Assembly: GCF_004770995.1 (NCBI RefSeq) | Contig: NZ_RQHW01000010.1 | Location: forward strand, 1-64,000 | DNA from: Leptospira idonii | GTDB lineage: Bacteria; Spirochaetota; Leptospiria; Leptospirales; Leptospiraceae | Length of the DNA: 64,000 nt | Direction: 5' to 3' | In this document: positions 18,176-27,650 of the stretch, in pieces | How positions within the stretch are numbered: the first letter of the stretch is position 1 | Layout: each line of letters begins with the position of its first letter | The notes under the pieces: generated by a model | Told to the model about the DNA's origin: nothing | Seen by the model: the letters and a program-made list of their open reading frames with translations, nothing else | The model's database searches: none | Made by a program: the position numbers and the translations under genes

Positions 18176-19237
18176 ATGCAACGAAAGCAAAAAAACATCC
18201 AAAAAAGCAATCAAAAGCTTACAAAATTCGCTCTCTCATTTCTACTCTCTCTTTCCCTTACCCCTTTGTCTCAAATTTGGGGGCAAACCACACTTCTGAA
18301 CGTCTCTTTTGATCCGACAAGAGAACTTTACGAAGAAATCAACAGCAGTTTCATCCCTGTTTGGAACCAAAAGTCCAAAACAACCCTAACCATCCAACAA
18401 TCCCACGGTGGATCCGGAAAACAAGCCAGAGCGGTGATCGACGGTTTGGAAGCGGATGTGGTAACTCTTGCCTTGGCCTACGATATCGACAGTATTGCCG
18501 AAAAATCGGGGTTAGTTGCAAAAGACTGGGAGAAAAAATTCTCCAACCACTCTACTCCTTACTACTCCACTATCGTTTTCCTAGTAAGAAAAGGAAATCC
18601 GAAGAAAATCAAAGACTGGGATGATTTAGTAAAACCGGGAATCAGCCTCATCACACCGAACCCGAAAACTTCGGGAGGAGCTCGCTGGAACTATTTAGCG
18701 GCTTTCGGATACGCAAAAAGAAAGTTCAAAGCGGAAGACAAAGCGATCGCTTTCATCAAAGCGTTCTATCAAAATACCTCAGTATTGGATACGGGAGCAA
18801 GAGGTTCCACAACCACTTTCGTACAAAGAGGAATCGGTGATGTATTGATCACTTGGGAGAATGAAGCAGAACTAGCGTTAGATGAATCTAAAAAAGCGAA
18901 AGGCGGAGTTGCTGAATTCGAAATCGTTTATCCTTCCGAAAGCGTAAAAGCGGAAACTCCGGTTGCTATCGTTACAGGAGTGACTCAAAAGAAAGGAACT
19001 ACGGAACTTGCTACTGCTTATCTTGAATTCCTATTTTCAAAAGAAGGACAGAAAATAATCGCAAAACATTTCTTTCGACCTGTAGATGCAACCGTTTTTA
19101 AAGCAAATGGCGAGAAATTTCCTGCAATCAAGTTCTTTGATATACGAGAATTGGAAGGATCTTGGAAAGATGCGCATAAAAAACATTTTGCTGACGGCGG
19201 AATATTTGATGCGATCTACGCCCCAGCACAAAAATAG
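18176..19237 (+). CDS. sbp: Sulfate ABC transporter substrate-binding protein
   Basis: A 353-residue periplasmic sulfate-binding protein. The N-terminus is a signal peptide (basic start, then [17 protein letters not shown]). The mature domain has the Sbp/CysP signatures: [78 protein letters not shown] and [11 protein letters not shown]. It delivers sulfate (perhaps thiosulfate) to CysT/CysW. It is the first gene of the sulfate import operon, 31 bp before cysT. Sbp and CysP cannot be told apart by eye. Confidence 0.95.
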   Translation: MQRKQKNIQKSNQKLTKFALSFLLSLSLTPLSQIWGQTTLLNVSFDPTRELYEEINSSFIPVWNQKSKTTLTIQQSHGGSGKQARAVIDGLEADVVTLALAYDIDSIAEKSGLVAKDWEKKFSNHSTPYYSTIVFLVRKGNPKKIKDWDDLVKPGISLITPNPKTSGGARWNYLAAFGYAKRKFKAEDKAIAFIKAFYQNTSVLDTGARGSTTTFVQRGIGDVLITWENEAELALDESKKAKGGVAEFEIVYPSESVKAETPVAIVTGVTQKKGTTELATAYLEFLFSKEGQKIIAKHFFRPVDATVFKANGEKFPAIKFFDIRELEGSWKDAHKKHFADGGIFDAIYAPAQK

Positions 19238-19268
19238 TAAAATTTAGAGGATAATTTCCCCTAAATTT

Positions 19269-20092
<824 letters not shown>

Positions 20093-20096
<4 letters not shown>

Positions 20097-20905
20097 AAAA
20101 AGCGAAAATCCCATACGCAAAATGGACTTTGATCGGTCTTACCTATTTTTTTGTTACTCTGATATTGATCCTGCCAATCATTACGGTATTCAAAGAAGCA
20201 TTCGCCAACGGGGTGGATGGTTATCTCAAAGCGTTGCAAGATAAAGACACAATCGCCGCCCTCTTCCTAACTATCAAAGTAGCTGCGATCGCAGTGCCAT
20301 TGAACACTTTGTTCGGTTTGGCGGCGGCATTTACGATTACAAGATTCGAGTTCCCCGGTAAAAACGTAATCGTAACGATCATCGATTCTCCTTTCGCGGT
20401 ATCACCTGTTATTTCCGGATTGATCTTTCTTTTGATCTTCGGACGCCAAGGATGGATGGGGGAATTTTTATCCGCTCACGATATCAAAATCGTATTCAAT
20501 ACTCCCGGACTTGTTATCGCCACTTTGTTCATCACACTTCCTTTCGTAGCCAGAGAACTCATTCCTCTGATGCAAAGCCAAGGAAAGGAAGAGGAAGAAG
20601 CCGGAATTTTACTAGGTGCCAACATATTCCAAACCATTCGTAAAATCATACTCCCTAACATCAAATGGGGTCTTCTTTACGGAGTGATTCTTTGTAACGC
20701 AAGAGCTATGGGAGAATTCGGAGCTGTGTCCGTTTTAAGCGGACACATTCGCGGCAAAACGAATACTCTTCCTCTTCAAATTGAAATGTTGTACAATGAA
20801 TACAATTCAGTAGGTGCGTTCTCCGCAGCATCCCTCCTAGTATTTTTATCCTTACTTACATTGATTATCAAGATCCTGTTGGAAAAAAACATCGCGAGAA
20901 AATGA
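20093..20905 (+). CDS. cysW: Sulfate ABC transporter permease CysW
   Basis: The 270-residue partner permease of CysT, with a similar six-helix layout. Landmarks are the [20 protein letters not shown] segment, the EAA loop [25 protein letters not shown], and [28 protein letters not shown]. The start is ATG 20093, which overlaps the cysT stop. The open frame extends 5' to 19847, but that part is a shadow of cysT. cysA begins one base after its stop. Confidence 0.95.
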
Positions 20906-20906
20906 C

Positions 20907-21971
20907 ATGTCTATTGAAATTCAAAACGTAAACAAAAGATTCGGAAATTTCCAAGCACTCTCGGATGTAAATCTTTCCATCAAACACGGAGAGTTAGTGG
21001 CACTTCTCGGTCCCTCGGGAAGCGGTAAAACGACTCTTTTAAGAATCATTGCGGGACTAGAAACACCTGACACAGGAAAGGTGATTTTCCAAGACCAAGA
21101 CTTAAATTCTTCCGAAGTGAAAAACGGAGAAGTAGGATTCGTATTCCAACACTATGCATTGTTCCGCCACATGAGCATTTTCGAAAACGTGGCATTCGGA
21201 CTAAACGTCAGATCCGGCAAAAACAAACCCTCTAAGGATGAAATCAAAGAAAGAGTTTTAAAACTCCTCAAACTGGTTCAGTTGGAAAATTTTCACAACA
21301 GATATCCGAACGAATTGTCCGGCGGACAAAGACAAAGAGTCGCTCTTGCCAGAGCTCTTGCCATAGAACCGAAATTTCTTCTTCTGGACGAACCGTTCGG
21401 TGCCCTAGACGCGAAAGTAAGAAAAGAACTGAGAACCTGGTTGAGAAGACTTCACGACGAAATTCATATCACAAGCGTTTTCGTGACCCACGATCAGGAA
21501 GAAGCTTTGGAAGTCAGCGATTCCATCGTGATCCTGCGTTCCGGCAAAATCGAACAAATAGGAAGCCCTGACGAAGTGTACAACAAACCGAAAAGTCCGT
21601 TCGTATTTCACTTCTTAGGCGATGTAAATTTATTCCACGGAAGAGTCCAGGAAGGAAAGGCTAAAATCGGAGATGTTCATGTGGAAACTCCGGAACATTC
21701 CGAAATCAAAGATTCGGAAGCGGTTGCCTACGTTCGTCCTTACGATGTGGAAATTTTGAGAAATGCGGAAAACGGAATTCCTGCGGAAATCCAATACATC
21801 CATTCCACAGGCAGAAATGTCAGGATCGAATTGAAACGCCAAGATACAGGAACTTTGATCGAATCTGTCCTGGAGCAGGAGCAATACAAGGAACTGAACC
21901 TTTTGCCAGGAGAAACTGTCTACTTAAGGATACGAAAAGCGAAAGTATATGTGGACGATTTCTCGATTTAG
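20907..21971 (+). CDS. cysA: Sulfate ABC transporter ATP-binding protein
   Basis: A 354-residue ATPase of the sulfate importer. Walker [10 protein letters not shown] is at about residue 35, the Q-loop FVFQHYALF at about 79, the signature [15 protein letters not shown] at about 135, and Walker [14 protein letters not shown] at about 155, with the H-loop [10 protein letters not shown]. The C-terminal ~110 residues form the TOBE-like regulatory domain ([10 protein letters not shown]). It completes sbp-cysT-cysW-cysA. No terminator is evident between it and cysH (about 90 bp). Confidence 0.95.
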   Translation: MSIEIQNVNKRFGNFQALSDVNLSIKHGELVALLGPSGSGKTTLLRIIAGLETPDTGKVIFQDQDLNSSEVKNGEVGFVFQHYALFRHMSIFENVAFGLNVRSGKNKPSKDEIKERVLKLLKLVQLENFHNRYPNELSGGQRQRVALARALAIEPKFLLLDEPFGALDAKVRKELRTWLRRLHDEIHITSVFVTHDQEEALEVSDSIVILRSGKIEQIGSPDEVYNKPKSPFVFHFLGDVNLFHGRVQEGKAKIGDVHVETPEHSEIKDSEAVAYVRPYDVEILRNAENGIPAEIQYIHSTGRNVRIELKRQDTGTLIESVLEQEQYKELNLLPGETVYLRIRKAKVYVDDFSI

Positions 21972-22063
21972 ATGCAGCATTGCATTGAATCCGAAATTTA
22001 TGCCAAATATATTTTACAATTTATCCAATATAAAATACACTGGTATCAGTGACTGAGAATCCT

Positions 22064-22795
22064 ATGGTGAACCGAGAAAAACTGGAAATTGAAATGAAAG
22101 GCCTTGGCCTAGAAGCTTCCCTTGCCTATTTGGATCGGGAATTTGGAGCAAAAGCGGTTTTTTCCACAAGTTTCGGACTAGAAGACCAAGCGATCACTCA
22201 TGCCATCCATTCCCAAAATCTAAACATTCGAATCGCAACTTTGGATACTGGTCGATTGTTTCGGGAAACTTACGAACTTTGGCAACTCACCAATCAAACA
22301 TACGGCAAACCCATCGACACTTATTTTCCTAACGCAAGTCAGTTGGAAAGTTTTCTCAATCAAAAAGGACCTGACTCTTTTTACGATTCCGTAGAAAATC
22401 GCAAAGAATGCTGCCATATCCGCAAAGTCATTCCCTTGGACAGAGCGCTCCAAGGTGCCGAAATTTGGATCACTGGAATTAGAAAGGAACAATCCGGCTT
22501 TAGAACGGAGATGGCTCAATTCGAAGAAGATCCAAGCAAACAAGTATTAAAGTATCATCCCATCCTGGATTGGACATGGGAAGACACATGGGATTACATC
22601 AAAAAAAACAAAGTCCCTTACAACCCTCTTCACGAAAAAGGTTATCCCAGCATAGGGTGCGCTCCTTGCACTAGAGCGATTGAACCTGGAGAAGACTTCC
22701 GTGCGGGAAGATGGTGGTGGGAAAATTCTGCGAAAGAATGCGGTCTGCACTGGGTAGACGGCAAACTCTCTCCTAAAAAAGGATCTAAATCATGA
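22064..22795 (+). CDS. cysH: Adenylyl-sulfate (APS) reductase, iron-sulfur type
   Basis: A 243-residue PP-loop family reductase (FSTSFGLEDQAITH). It has both cysteine pairs of the [4Fe-4S] APS reductases: KECCHIRK and GCAPCTRAI. The C-terminal ECGLH holds the catalytic cysteine. E. coli-type PAPS reductases lack those cluster pairs, and no cysC (APS kinase) gene is in the window, so the route is probably APS directly to sulfite with thioredoxin. ATG 22064 is preferred because a GAG lies 6 nt upstream. A GTG at 22049 is possible. Its TGA overlaps the cysD ATG. Confidence 0.93.
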   Translation: MVNREKLEIEMKGLGLEASLAYLDREFGAKAVFSTSFGLEDQAITHAIHSQNLNIRIATLDTGRLFRETYELWQLTNQTYGKPIDTYFPNASQLESFLNQKGPDSFYDSVENRKECCHIRKVIPLDRALQGAEIWITGIRKEQSGFRTEMAQFEEDPSKQVLKYHPILDWTWEDTWDYIKKNKVPYNPLHEKGYPSIGCAPCTRAIEPGEDFRAGRWWWENSAKECGLHWVDGKLSPKKGSKS

Positions 22796-23700
22796 CTACA
22801 AGATCGAAACTCACCCACTTACAACAATTAGAGGCTGAGTCCATATACATTCTGAGAGAAGTAGCGGCACAGTTCGAAAGACCTGCCCTTTTGTTCTCCG
22901 GTGGAAAAGATTCCATCACCCTTGTTCATCTAGCACTCAAAGCGTTTCGCCCGGGAAAATTTCCTTTCCCTCTCGTTCATATCGATACTGGACACAACTT
23001 TCAAGAAGCTTTGGATTTTAGAGACGATATGGTTTCCAAAATCGGAGAAAAATTAATAGTACGTTATGTACAAGACTCAATCGATCAAGGCAAGGCAGTA
23101 GAAGAAAAAGGAAATTTTCCCAGCAGAAACGGAATCCAAACGGTGACTCTTTTGGATACAATCGCCGAATTCAAGTTTGATGCCTGCATCGGTGGAGCAA
23201 GAAGGGACGAGGAAAAAGCCCGCGCCAAAGAAAGAGTTTTCTCCGTAAGAGATGAATTCGGCAGCTGGGATCCGAAATTGCAGAGACCTGAACTTTGGAA
23301 CATCTACAACGGAAAAATCCATGTTGGTGAAAACGTAAGAGTATTTCCTATCAGTAACTGGACAGAGTTAGACGTATGGGAATACATAAGACAAGAGAAC
23401 ATTGAACTACCTTCCCTATATTTTTCCCACAAACGAGAAATCGTATGGAGAGAAAACCTGGTTTTTCCTGTTTCCAAATTCATCTCTTTGGATAACACCG
23501 ACAAGGTGGAAGAGAAAACGGTGCGATTCAGAACCGTAGGTGACATGACCTGCACCGCCGCCGTAGAATCGGAAGCGAACCATATAGACGATATCATTAG
23601 AGAAATTCAAATCTCCCGCACAACGGAAAGAGGATCCCGTTTGGACGACAAAAGATCCGAAGCCGCAATGGAAGAAAGAAAAAGAGGAGGTTATTTCTAA
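22792..23700 (+). CDS. cysD: Sulfate adenylyltransferase subunit 2
   Basis: The 302-residue catalytic subunit of ATP sulfurylase, which makes APS from sulfate and ATP. Motifs include LFSGGKDSITLVHLALKAF (PP-loop), PLVHIDTGHNFQEALDFRD, GGARRDEEKARAKER, and the typical C-terminus ERGSRLDDKRSEAAMEERKRGGYF. Its start overlaps the cysH stop by 4 bp. Its last base is the first base of cysN, so cysH-cysD-cysN are coupled. Confidence 0.97.
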   Translation: MTTRSKLTHLQQLEAESIYILREVAAQFERPALLFSGGKDSITLVHLALKAFRPGKFPFPLVHIDTGHNFQEALDFRDDMVSKIGEKLIVRYVQDSIDQGKAVEEKGNFPSRNGIQTVTLLDTIAEFKFDACIGGARRDEEKARAKERVFSVRDEFGSWDPKLQRPELWNIYNGKIHVGENVRVFPISNWTELDVWEYIRQENIELPSLYFSHKREIVWRENLVFPVSKFISLDNTDKVEEKTVRFRTVGDMTCTAAVESEANHIDDIIREIQISRTTERGSRLDDKRSEAAMEERKRGGYF

Positions 23701-24932
23701 TGGACTTACTTAGATTTATCACTGCGGGCAGTGTAGACGATGGAAAATCGACTCTTATCGGACGTTTGCTTTACGACAGCAAATCCGTTTTTCAAGACCA
23801 ATTGGATGCGATCGAAAGAGCGGGCCAAGTCAACGGAGAAATCAATCTCGCCCTTCTTACGGACGGCTTAAAAGCGGAAAGAGAACAAGGGATTACGATC
23901 GACATCGCTTATAAATATTTTTCCACTCCTAAAAGAAAGTTCATCATCGCAGATGCACCTGGACACGTTCAGTACACCAGAAATATGGTAACAGGAGCAT
24001 CAAACTCTAATTTGGCGATCATACTTATCGATGCAAGAAAAGGAGTGATAGAACAAACATACAGACACTCTTATATAGCATCTCTGCTTCGCATTCCTTA
24101 TATCGTAGTTTGCGTAAACAAAATGGATCTTGTCGATTTTTCCGAAAACAGATTCGAAGAGATCAAAAAAGAATACACTGAGTTCGCAAAAGATCTGGGC
24201 CTCAAATCCATAGAATTCATTCCTATCTCCGCACTTAGAGGAGACAATGTTGTGGATTCTTCGAAAGATATGCCTTGGTGGAAAGGAAACACACTACTCG
24301 GTTATTTGGAAGAGATAGAAATTCATTCCGACGAAGAACAACATCAGCCAAGATTCCCTGTACAGTATGTAATCCGTCCTCAAACCAACGAACATCACGA
24401 TTACAGAGGTTATGCGGGACAAATTAGAAGCGGTGCCTTTAAAAAAGGAGATTCGATCGTAGTTCTGCCGAGCGGCCTCAAATCGACGATCAAATCCATA
24501 GACACTTATGCCGGTTCTGTGGATGAAGCTTATGCACCTATGTCCGTCACGATTCTTCTGGAAGATGATATCGATGTCAGTCGAGGGGATATGATCGTTC
24601 CCTCCGGCAAAGAACCGAATACAACTCAAGATTTGGAAGCGGATATATGCTGGATGGATGCGAAAGCACTTCTTCCCGGAAATAAATATTTACTTCGCCA
24701 AACAACAGGTATGGTAAAATCTTCCGTTCGAGAAATTTCTTTCCGAGTAGAAACCCAAACTCATGAGAAAAAATCGGCAGACCAATTGGCGCTCAATGAA
24801 ATAGGAAGAATTAAAATCAGAACGGCAAAACCGATCGCTTACGATTCCTACGGCTCTAACCGAGGAACAGGAAGTTTTGTTTTAGTAGACGAAGGCACGA
24901 ATAACACCGTAGGCGCAGGAATGCTCATCTAA
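23700..24932 (+). CDS. cysN: Sulfate adenylyltransferase subunit 1 (GTPase)
   Basis: The 410-residue GTPase subunit that drives CysD. GTP motifs: AGSVDDGKSTLIGRLL (P-loop, about residue 8), EREQGITIDIAYKYF (switch I), DAPGHVQYTRNMVTGAS (G3) and VNKMDLVDFS (G4). The elongation-factor-like beta-barrel domains follow. The length fits the stand-alone CysN type without an APS-kinase fusion. It is the last gene of the sulfate activation operon. The following 160 bp hold a GC-rich repeat. Confidence 0.96.
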   Translation: MDLLRFITAGSVDDGKSTLIGRLLYDSKSVFQDQLDAIERAGQVNGEINLALLTDGLKAEREQGITIDIAYKYFSTPKRKFIIADAPGHVQYTRNMVTGASNSNLAIILIDARKGVIEQTYRHSYIASLLRIPYIVVCVNKMDLVDFSENRFEEIKKEYTEFAKDLGLKSIEFIPISALRGDNVVDSSKDMPWWKGNTLLGYLEEIEIHSDEEQHQPRFPVQYVIRPQTNEHHDYRGYAGQIRSGAFKKGDSIVVLPSGLKSTIKSIDTYAGSVDEAYAPMSVTILLEDDIDVSRGDMIVPSGKEPNTTQDLEADICWMDAKALLPGNKYLLRQTTGMVKSSVREISFRVETQTHEKKSADQLALNEIGRIKIRTAKPIAYDSYGSNRGTGSFVLVDEGTNNTVGAGMLI

Positions 24933-25012
24933 CAGGGCAAAAAGGTGAAAACAATTCAAATTTTTTGCGGAAATTTGGGTTTGCGCTCGCCTAAACCGCA
25001 TTTGTCTGCTAG

Positions 25013-25079
25013 AGAGGAAAGGCGGGAAAAGCCCACAAGGCCCGCCTCCACCACCCAATTCGGGGCGGGGGCGCCCCCC
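25013..25079 (+). repeat. GC-rich interspersed repeat, copy B1
   Basis: A strikingly GC-rich segment in AT-rich surroundings. It has the order gaggaaagg, gcccac, ccgcctccaccaccca, attcggggcgggggc. The same order occurs at 63043-63099. GGCGGG and CCCGCC (25021-25026 and 25040-25045) can form a stem, and GGGGGCGCCCCC is palindromic. It lies just after cysN and could end or stabilise that transcript. This is a repeat call only. Confidence 0.55.
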
Positions 25080-25093
25080 ATACTTCCAGCATT

Positions 25094-25519
25094 ATGTCTC
25101 ATACTACTGTAAACCCAACAAAACCGATTCTGCTCTTCGACGGTGTCTGCAATCTCTGCAACAAAGTAGTTCAGTTCACAATTAGAAGAGACGCCCAAGC
25201 AAAATTCCAATTTGCCAGTCTGCAATCCGAGGCAGGCCAAAATCTACTCAAACGTTTCCACCTCCCCCAAGCGGATTTCGATTCCTTCGTACTGATCGAA
25301 GGCGACCGCCATTACCTAAGGTCCACCGCAGGCCTTCGCGTTTTACTTGGATTAGGTGGTTTTTGGAAAATTTTCTACATACTGATTTTTGTTCCCGAGA
25401 CCATCAGAGATTTCGTATATAGCAGGATCGCAAATTCGCGATACAGACTTTTCGGAAAAACAGATGCCTGCATGCTCCCCACTCCCGAGCTGAAATCAAG
25501 ATTCTTGGACGATATGTAG
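25094..25519 (+). CDS. DCC-family thiol-disulfide oxidoreductase-like protein (DUF393)
   Basis: A 141-residue protein with the DUF393 hallmark LLFDGVCNLCN at about residue 12-22, which is a CxxC in a thioredoxin-like context, followed by FASLQSEAGQNLL and a hydrophobic C-terminal helix (IFYILIFVPETIRDFVY). Family members are predicted redox proteins with unknown partners. The gene begins 14 bp after repeat B1 and precedes the dioxygenase by about 75 bp. Confidence 0.85.
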   Translation: MSHTTVNPTKPILLFDGVCNLCNKVVQFTIRRDAQAKFQFASLQSEAGQNLLKRFHLPQADFDSFVLIEGDRHYLRSTAGLRVLLGLGGFWKIFYILIFVPETIRDFVYSRIANSRYRLFGKTDACMLPTPELKSRFLDDM

Positions 25520-25593
25520 TAAATTCTCTCATTTTTCCGCCATTTAGGATTTTTAATCCAATATAACAGATTTGACTTGCCTAGGAAGCATTC

Positions 25594-26682
25594 TTGTGTT
25601 TCAATGGAAAAATGGTTACTGCTAAGAAAACAAAATCCGTCTTTGCCCTTTCTAAATCATTTCTCACCACCGAAAAGCTACCCATAGTCTACGGCCCGGA
25701 ACACGATTCCTCTAAAGAAGGTCTCATCGAATGGTTTTTAGAAAATCAAAAGGAATGGACCAGAGATCTTTCTCTCTACGGAGCCATACTGATACGAGGG
25801 TTCGATATAAAGACACCTAAAGATTTCGAAGAAGTGGCACTTGCCACCAAAGATAAGTTAGGTCAATTTTATCTGGGAACATCGCCCAGAGACCAACTAA
25901 CAGACTATGTATTCACAGCAAGCGAGCTCCCTCCTCACTACCCGATTATGCAGCATGCGGAAATGAGCTTTTTGGATAACCCTCCCAAAAAACTTTTTTT
26001 CTTTGCGGAAATCGCTTCCGAGTTCGGAGGAGAAACTCCTCTTACAGATCTAAGAAAAATTTATAAAGTCATCGATCCATCCATCAAAGAAAAAATAACA
26101 AAAAAAGGAATTCGCTACAGAAGAAGATACGACGGCCCTTCCTCTCAATCCAGATTCTCACTTTGGAAAACCAAAAGATGGGACGAAATGTTCAATACAT
26201 CCGACATCAAACAAGTGGAAGCGATCGCAAAAGAAAACAGATTCCAGTTGGAATGGTATGGAAAGGATTCACTCGCAATCACAAACACTCAATCGGGATT
26301 CAGAAACCATCCCAAACTTGCAAGCACAGCTTGGCACAACCATACCCAAACCTTTCATATCGATTCAGCAGTGATCGAAGTTTGGAAAATATTCAAAAGG
26401 CAAAAAACGCTTAGGTCTTTGGGAGTGGCGCTATTACTCAGTGCGATCACATGGATTAAAAAATTAGGGAACCCGAAAGAATTCGATGTGCACGTAACCT
26501 ATGGAGACGGAGAAGAATTTTCTAAAAAAGAGATCGAATCGATATGCAATGCATTTTGGGACAATTTGTCCGCCTTCCGATGGCAGAACGGAGATGTTCT
26601 TATTATAGATAATTTTTCCGTTTCCCACGGACGACTTCCTTTTACCGGTAATCGAAGAATATTAGTTAGCTGGACTGCCTAA
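25594..26682 (+). CDS. TauD/TfdA (SyrP-like) Fe(II)/2-oxoglutarate-dependent dioxygenase
   Basis: A 362-residue protein. It contains the SyrP/clavaminate-synthase-like block QHAEMSFLDNPPKKLFFF, with an HxE rather than HxD iron ligand pair, then ETPLTDLRKIY. The distal histidine and the 2-oxoglutarate-binding arginine lie in NFSVSHGRLPFTGNRRI. It probably oxidises a small molecule, and the substrate is unknown. TTG 25594 is favoured as start because tagga lies 7 nt upstream. ATG 25612 is the alternative. The stop overlaps the ATG of the symporter (TAATG), so the two are coupled. TauD relatives release sulfite from sulfonates, which would suit the neighbouring sulfur genes, but this is inference. 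Confidence 0.85.
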   Translation: MCFNGKMVTAKKTKSVFALSKSFLTTEKLPIVYGPEHDSSKEGLIEWFLENQKEWTRDLSLYGAILIRGFDIKTPKDFEEVALATKDKLGQFYLGTSPRDQLTDYVFTASELPPHYPIMQHAEMSFLDNPPKKLFFFAEIASEFGGETPLTDLRKIYKVIDPSIKEKITKKGIRYRRRYDGPSSQSRFSLWKTKRWDEMFNTSDIKQVEAIAKENRFQLEWYGKDSLAITNTQSGFRNHPKLASTAWHNHTQTFHIDSAVIEVWKIFKRQKTLRSLGVALLLSAITWIKKLGNPKEFDVHVTYGDGEEFSKKEIESICNAFWDNLSAFRWQNGDVLIIDNFSVSHGRLPFTGNRRILVSWTA

Positions 26683-27593
26683 TGGATCTTAATAGCGTAA
26701 AACTCAATTTCAACAAAGACAGCATCCTACTGATCAATATTTTCGTAGGAATCATCATGTTCGGGATCGCATTGGATCTGAAAAAAGCCGATTTTGTGCT
26801 TCTTTTCAAACATCCAAAAGCGGCACTGATAGGAATTCTAAGTCAGTTCTTTCTGCTTCCGATTCTAACACTCGTCATCCTGTTCATTTTAAAACCTCAC
26901 CCAGGACTAGCATTAGGAATGATTTTAGTTGCTGCATGTCCCGGCGGGAACATGTCCAACTTTTTCACTCTTCTTTCCAAAGGAAATATCGCACTTTCCA
27001 TAAGTTTGACGGCATTTTCTTCGACAGTATCCTTTCTAACGACTCCTTTGGGATTTTTTTCCTGGGGTAGTTTTTATGAGCCCTCCCAAAATCTGTTAAA
27101 GACAATTTCGGTGAACACCTGGGAAATGTTCGTATCGATCCTCATCATCCTTGTGATCCCTCTTGCACTAGGAATTTTCGTAAGTTTGGTCTTTCCTATA
27201 TTCACTTCTAAAATCAGAAAAACAATTCGCGTTACCTCCATCCTGTTACTGGCATTCTTTATCGTAGGGGCCTTGGTAGCGAATTGGAAGTTTTTCTTAG
27301 AATACATCCATATATTGTTTTTATTGGTGCTTTTAATGAATGCTGCAGGATTAGGCGGCGGATATCTTCTCGCAAAACTATCCGGACTTCCCGTAGCGGA
27401 CAGAAGAACCATTGCCATAGAAACGGGAATCCAAAACTCGTCGTTAGGTTTGGCCTTGGTATTTAATTTTTTCGACGGGTTGGGAAGCATGGCAATGATC
27501 TGCGCATGGTGGGGAATCTGGCATTTGATCAGTGGCTGGGGAATCGCAACCTACTGGAATTACAGATCAAAAACAAAAGAACAAATCACCTAA
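26682..27593 (+). CDS. Bile acid:sodium symporter (SBF/ASBT) family transporter
   Basis: A 303-residue inner-membrane protein with about nine to ten helices. The family signatures CPGGNMSNFFTLLSKGN (about residue 85) and ETGIQNSSLGLAL (about residue 247) are clear. Members import organic anions with sodium: bile acids, sulfated steroids, pantoate and others. It is translationally coupled to the dioxygenase upstream. A perfect hairpin terminator follows. Confidence 0.9.
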   Translation: MDLNSVKLNFNKDSILLINIFVGIIMFGIALDLKKADFVLLFKHPKAALIGILSQFFLLPILTLVILFILKPHPGLALGMILVAACPGGNMSNFFTLLSKGNIALSISLTAFSSTVSFLTTPLGFFSWGSFYEPSQNLLKTISVNTWEMFVSILIILVIPLALGIFVSLVFPIFTSKIRKTIRVTSILLLAFFIVGALVANWKFFLEYIHILFLLVLLMNAAGLGGGYLLAKLSGLPVADRRTIAIETGIQNSSLGLALVFNFFDGLGSMAMICAWWGIWHLISGWGIATYWNYRSKTKEQIT

Positions 27594-27615
27594 TAAAACA
27601 AAAGCGATAAATAAA

Positions 27616-27648
27616 AATGCGGAATCTTATGATTCCGCATTCCTTTTT
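27616..27648. terminator. Bidirectional terminator between the symporter gene and cysI
   Basis: A perfect 11-bp inverted repeat (AATGCGGAATC and GATTCCGCATT) with a TTAT loop at 27627-27630. CCTTTTTT follows on the plus side and an A-run precedes it. It serves the plus-strand symporter gene and, read in reverse, the cysJ-cysI transcript, whose last codon is at 27651. Confidence 0.9.
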
Positions 27649-27650
27649 TC

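Noticed and set aside
21972..22063. A riboswitch upstream of cysH
   Set aside because: The 90-bp spacer has no conserved SAM, cobalamin or other riboswitch core that I can recognise.
25013..25079. GC-rich repeat B1 as a CRISPR or insertion-sequence end
   Set aside because: There are only two dispersed copies, no regular spacers, no transposase gene and no visible target duplication.
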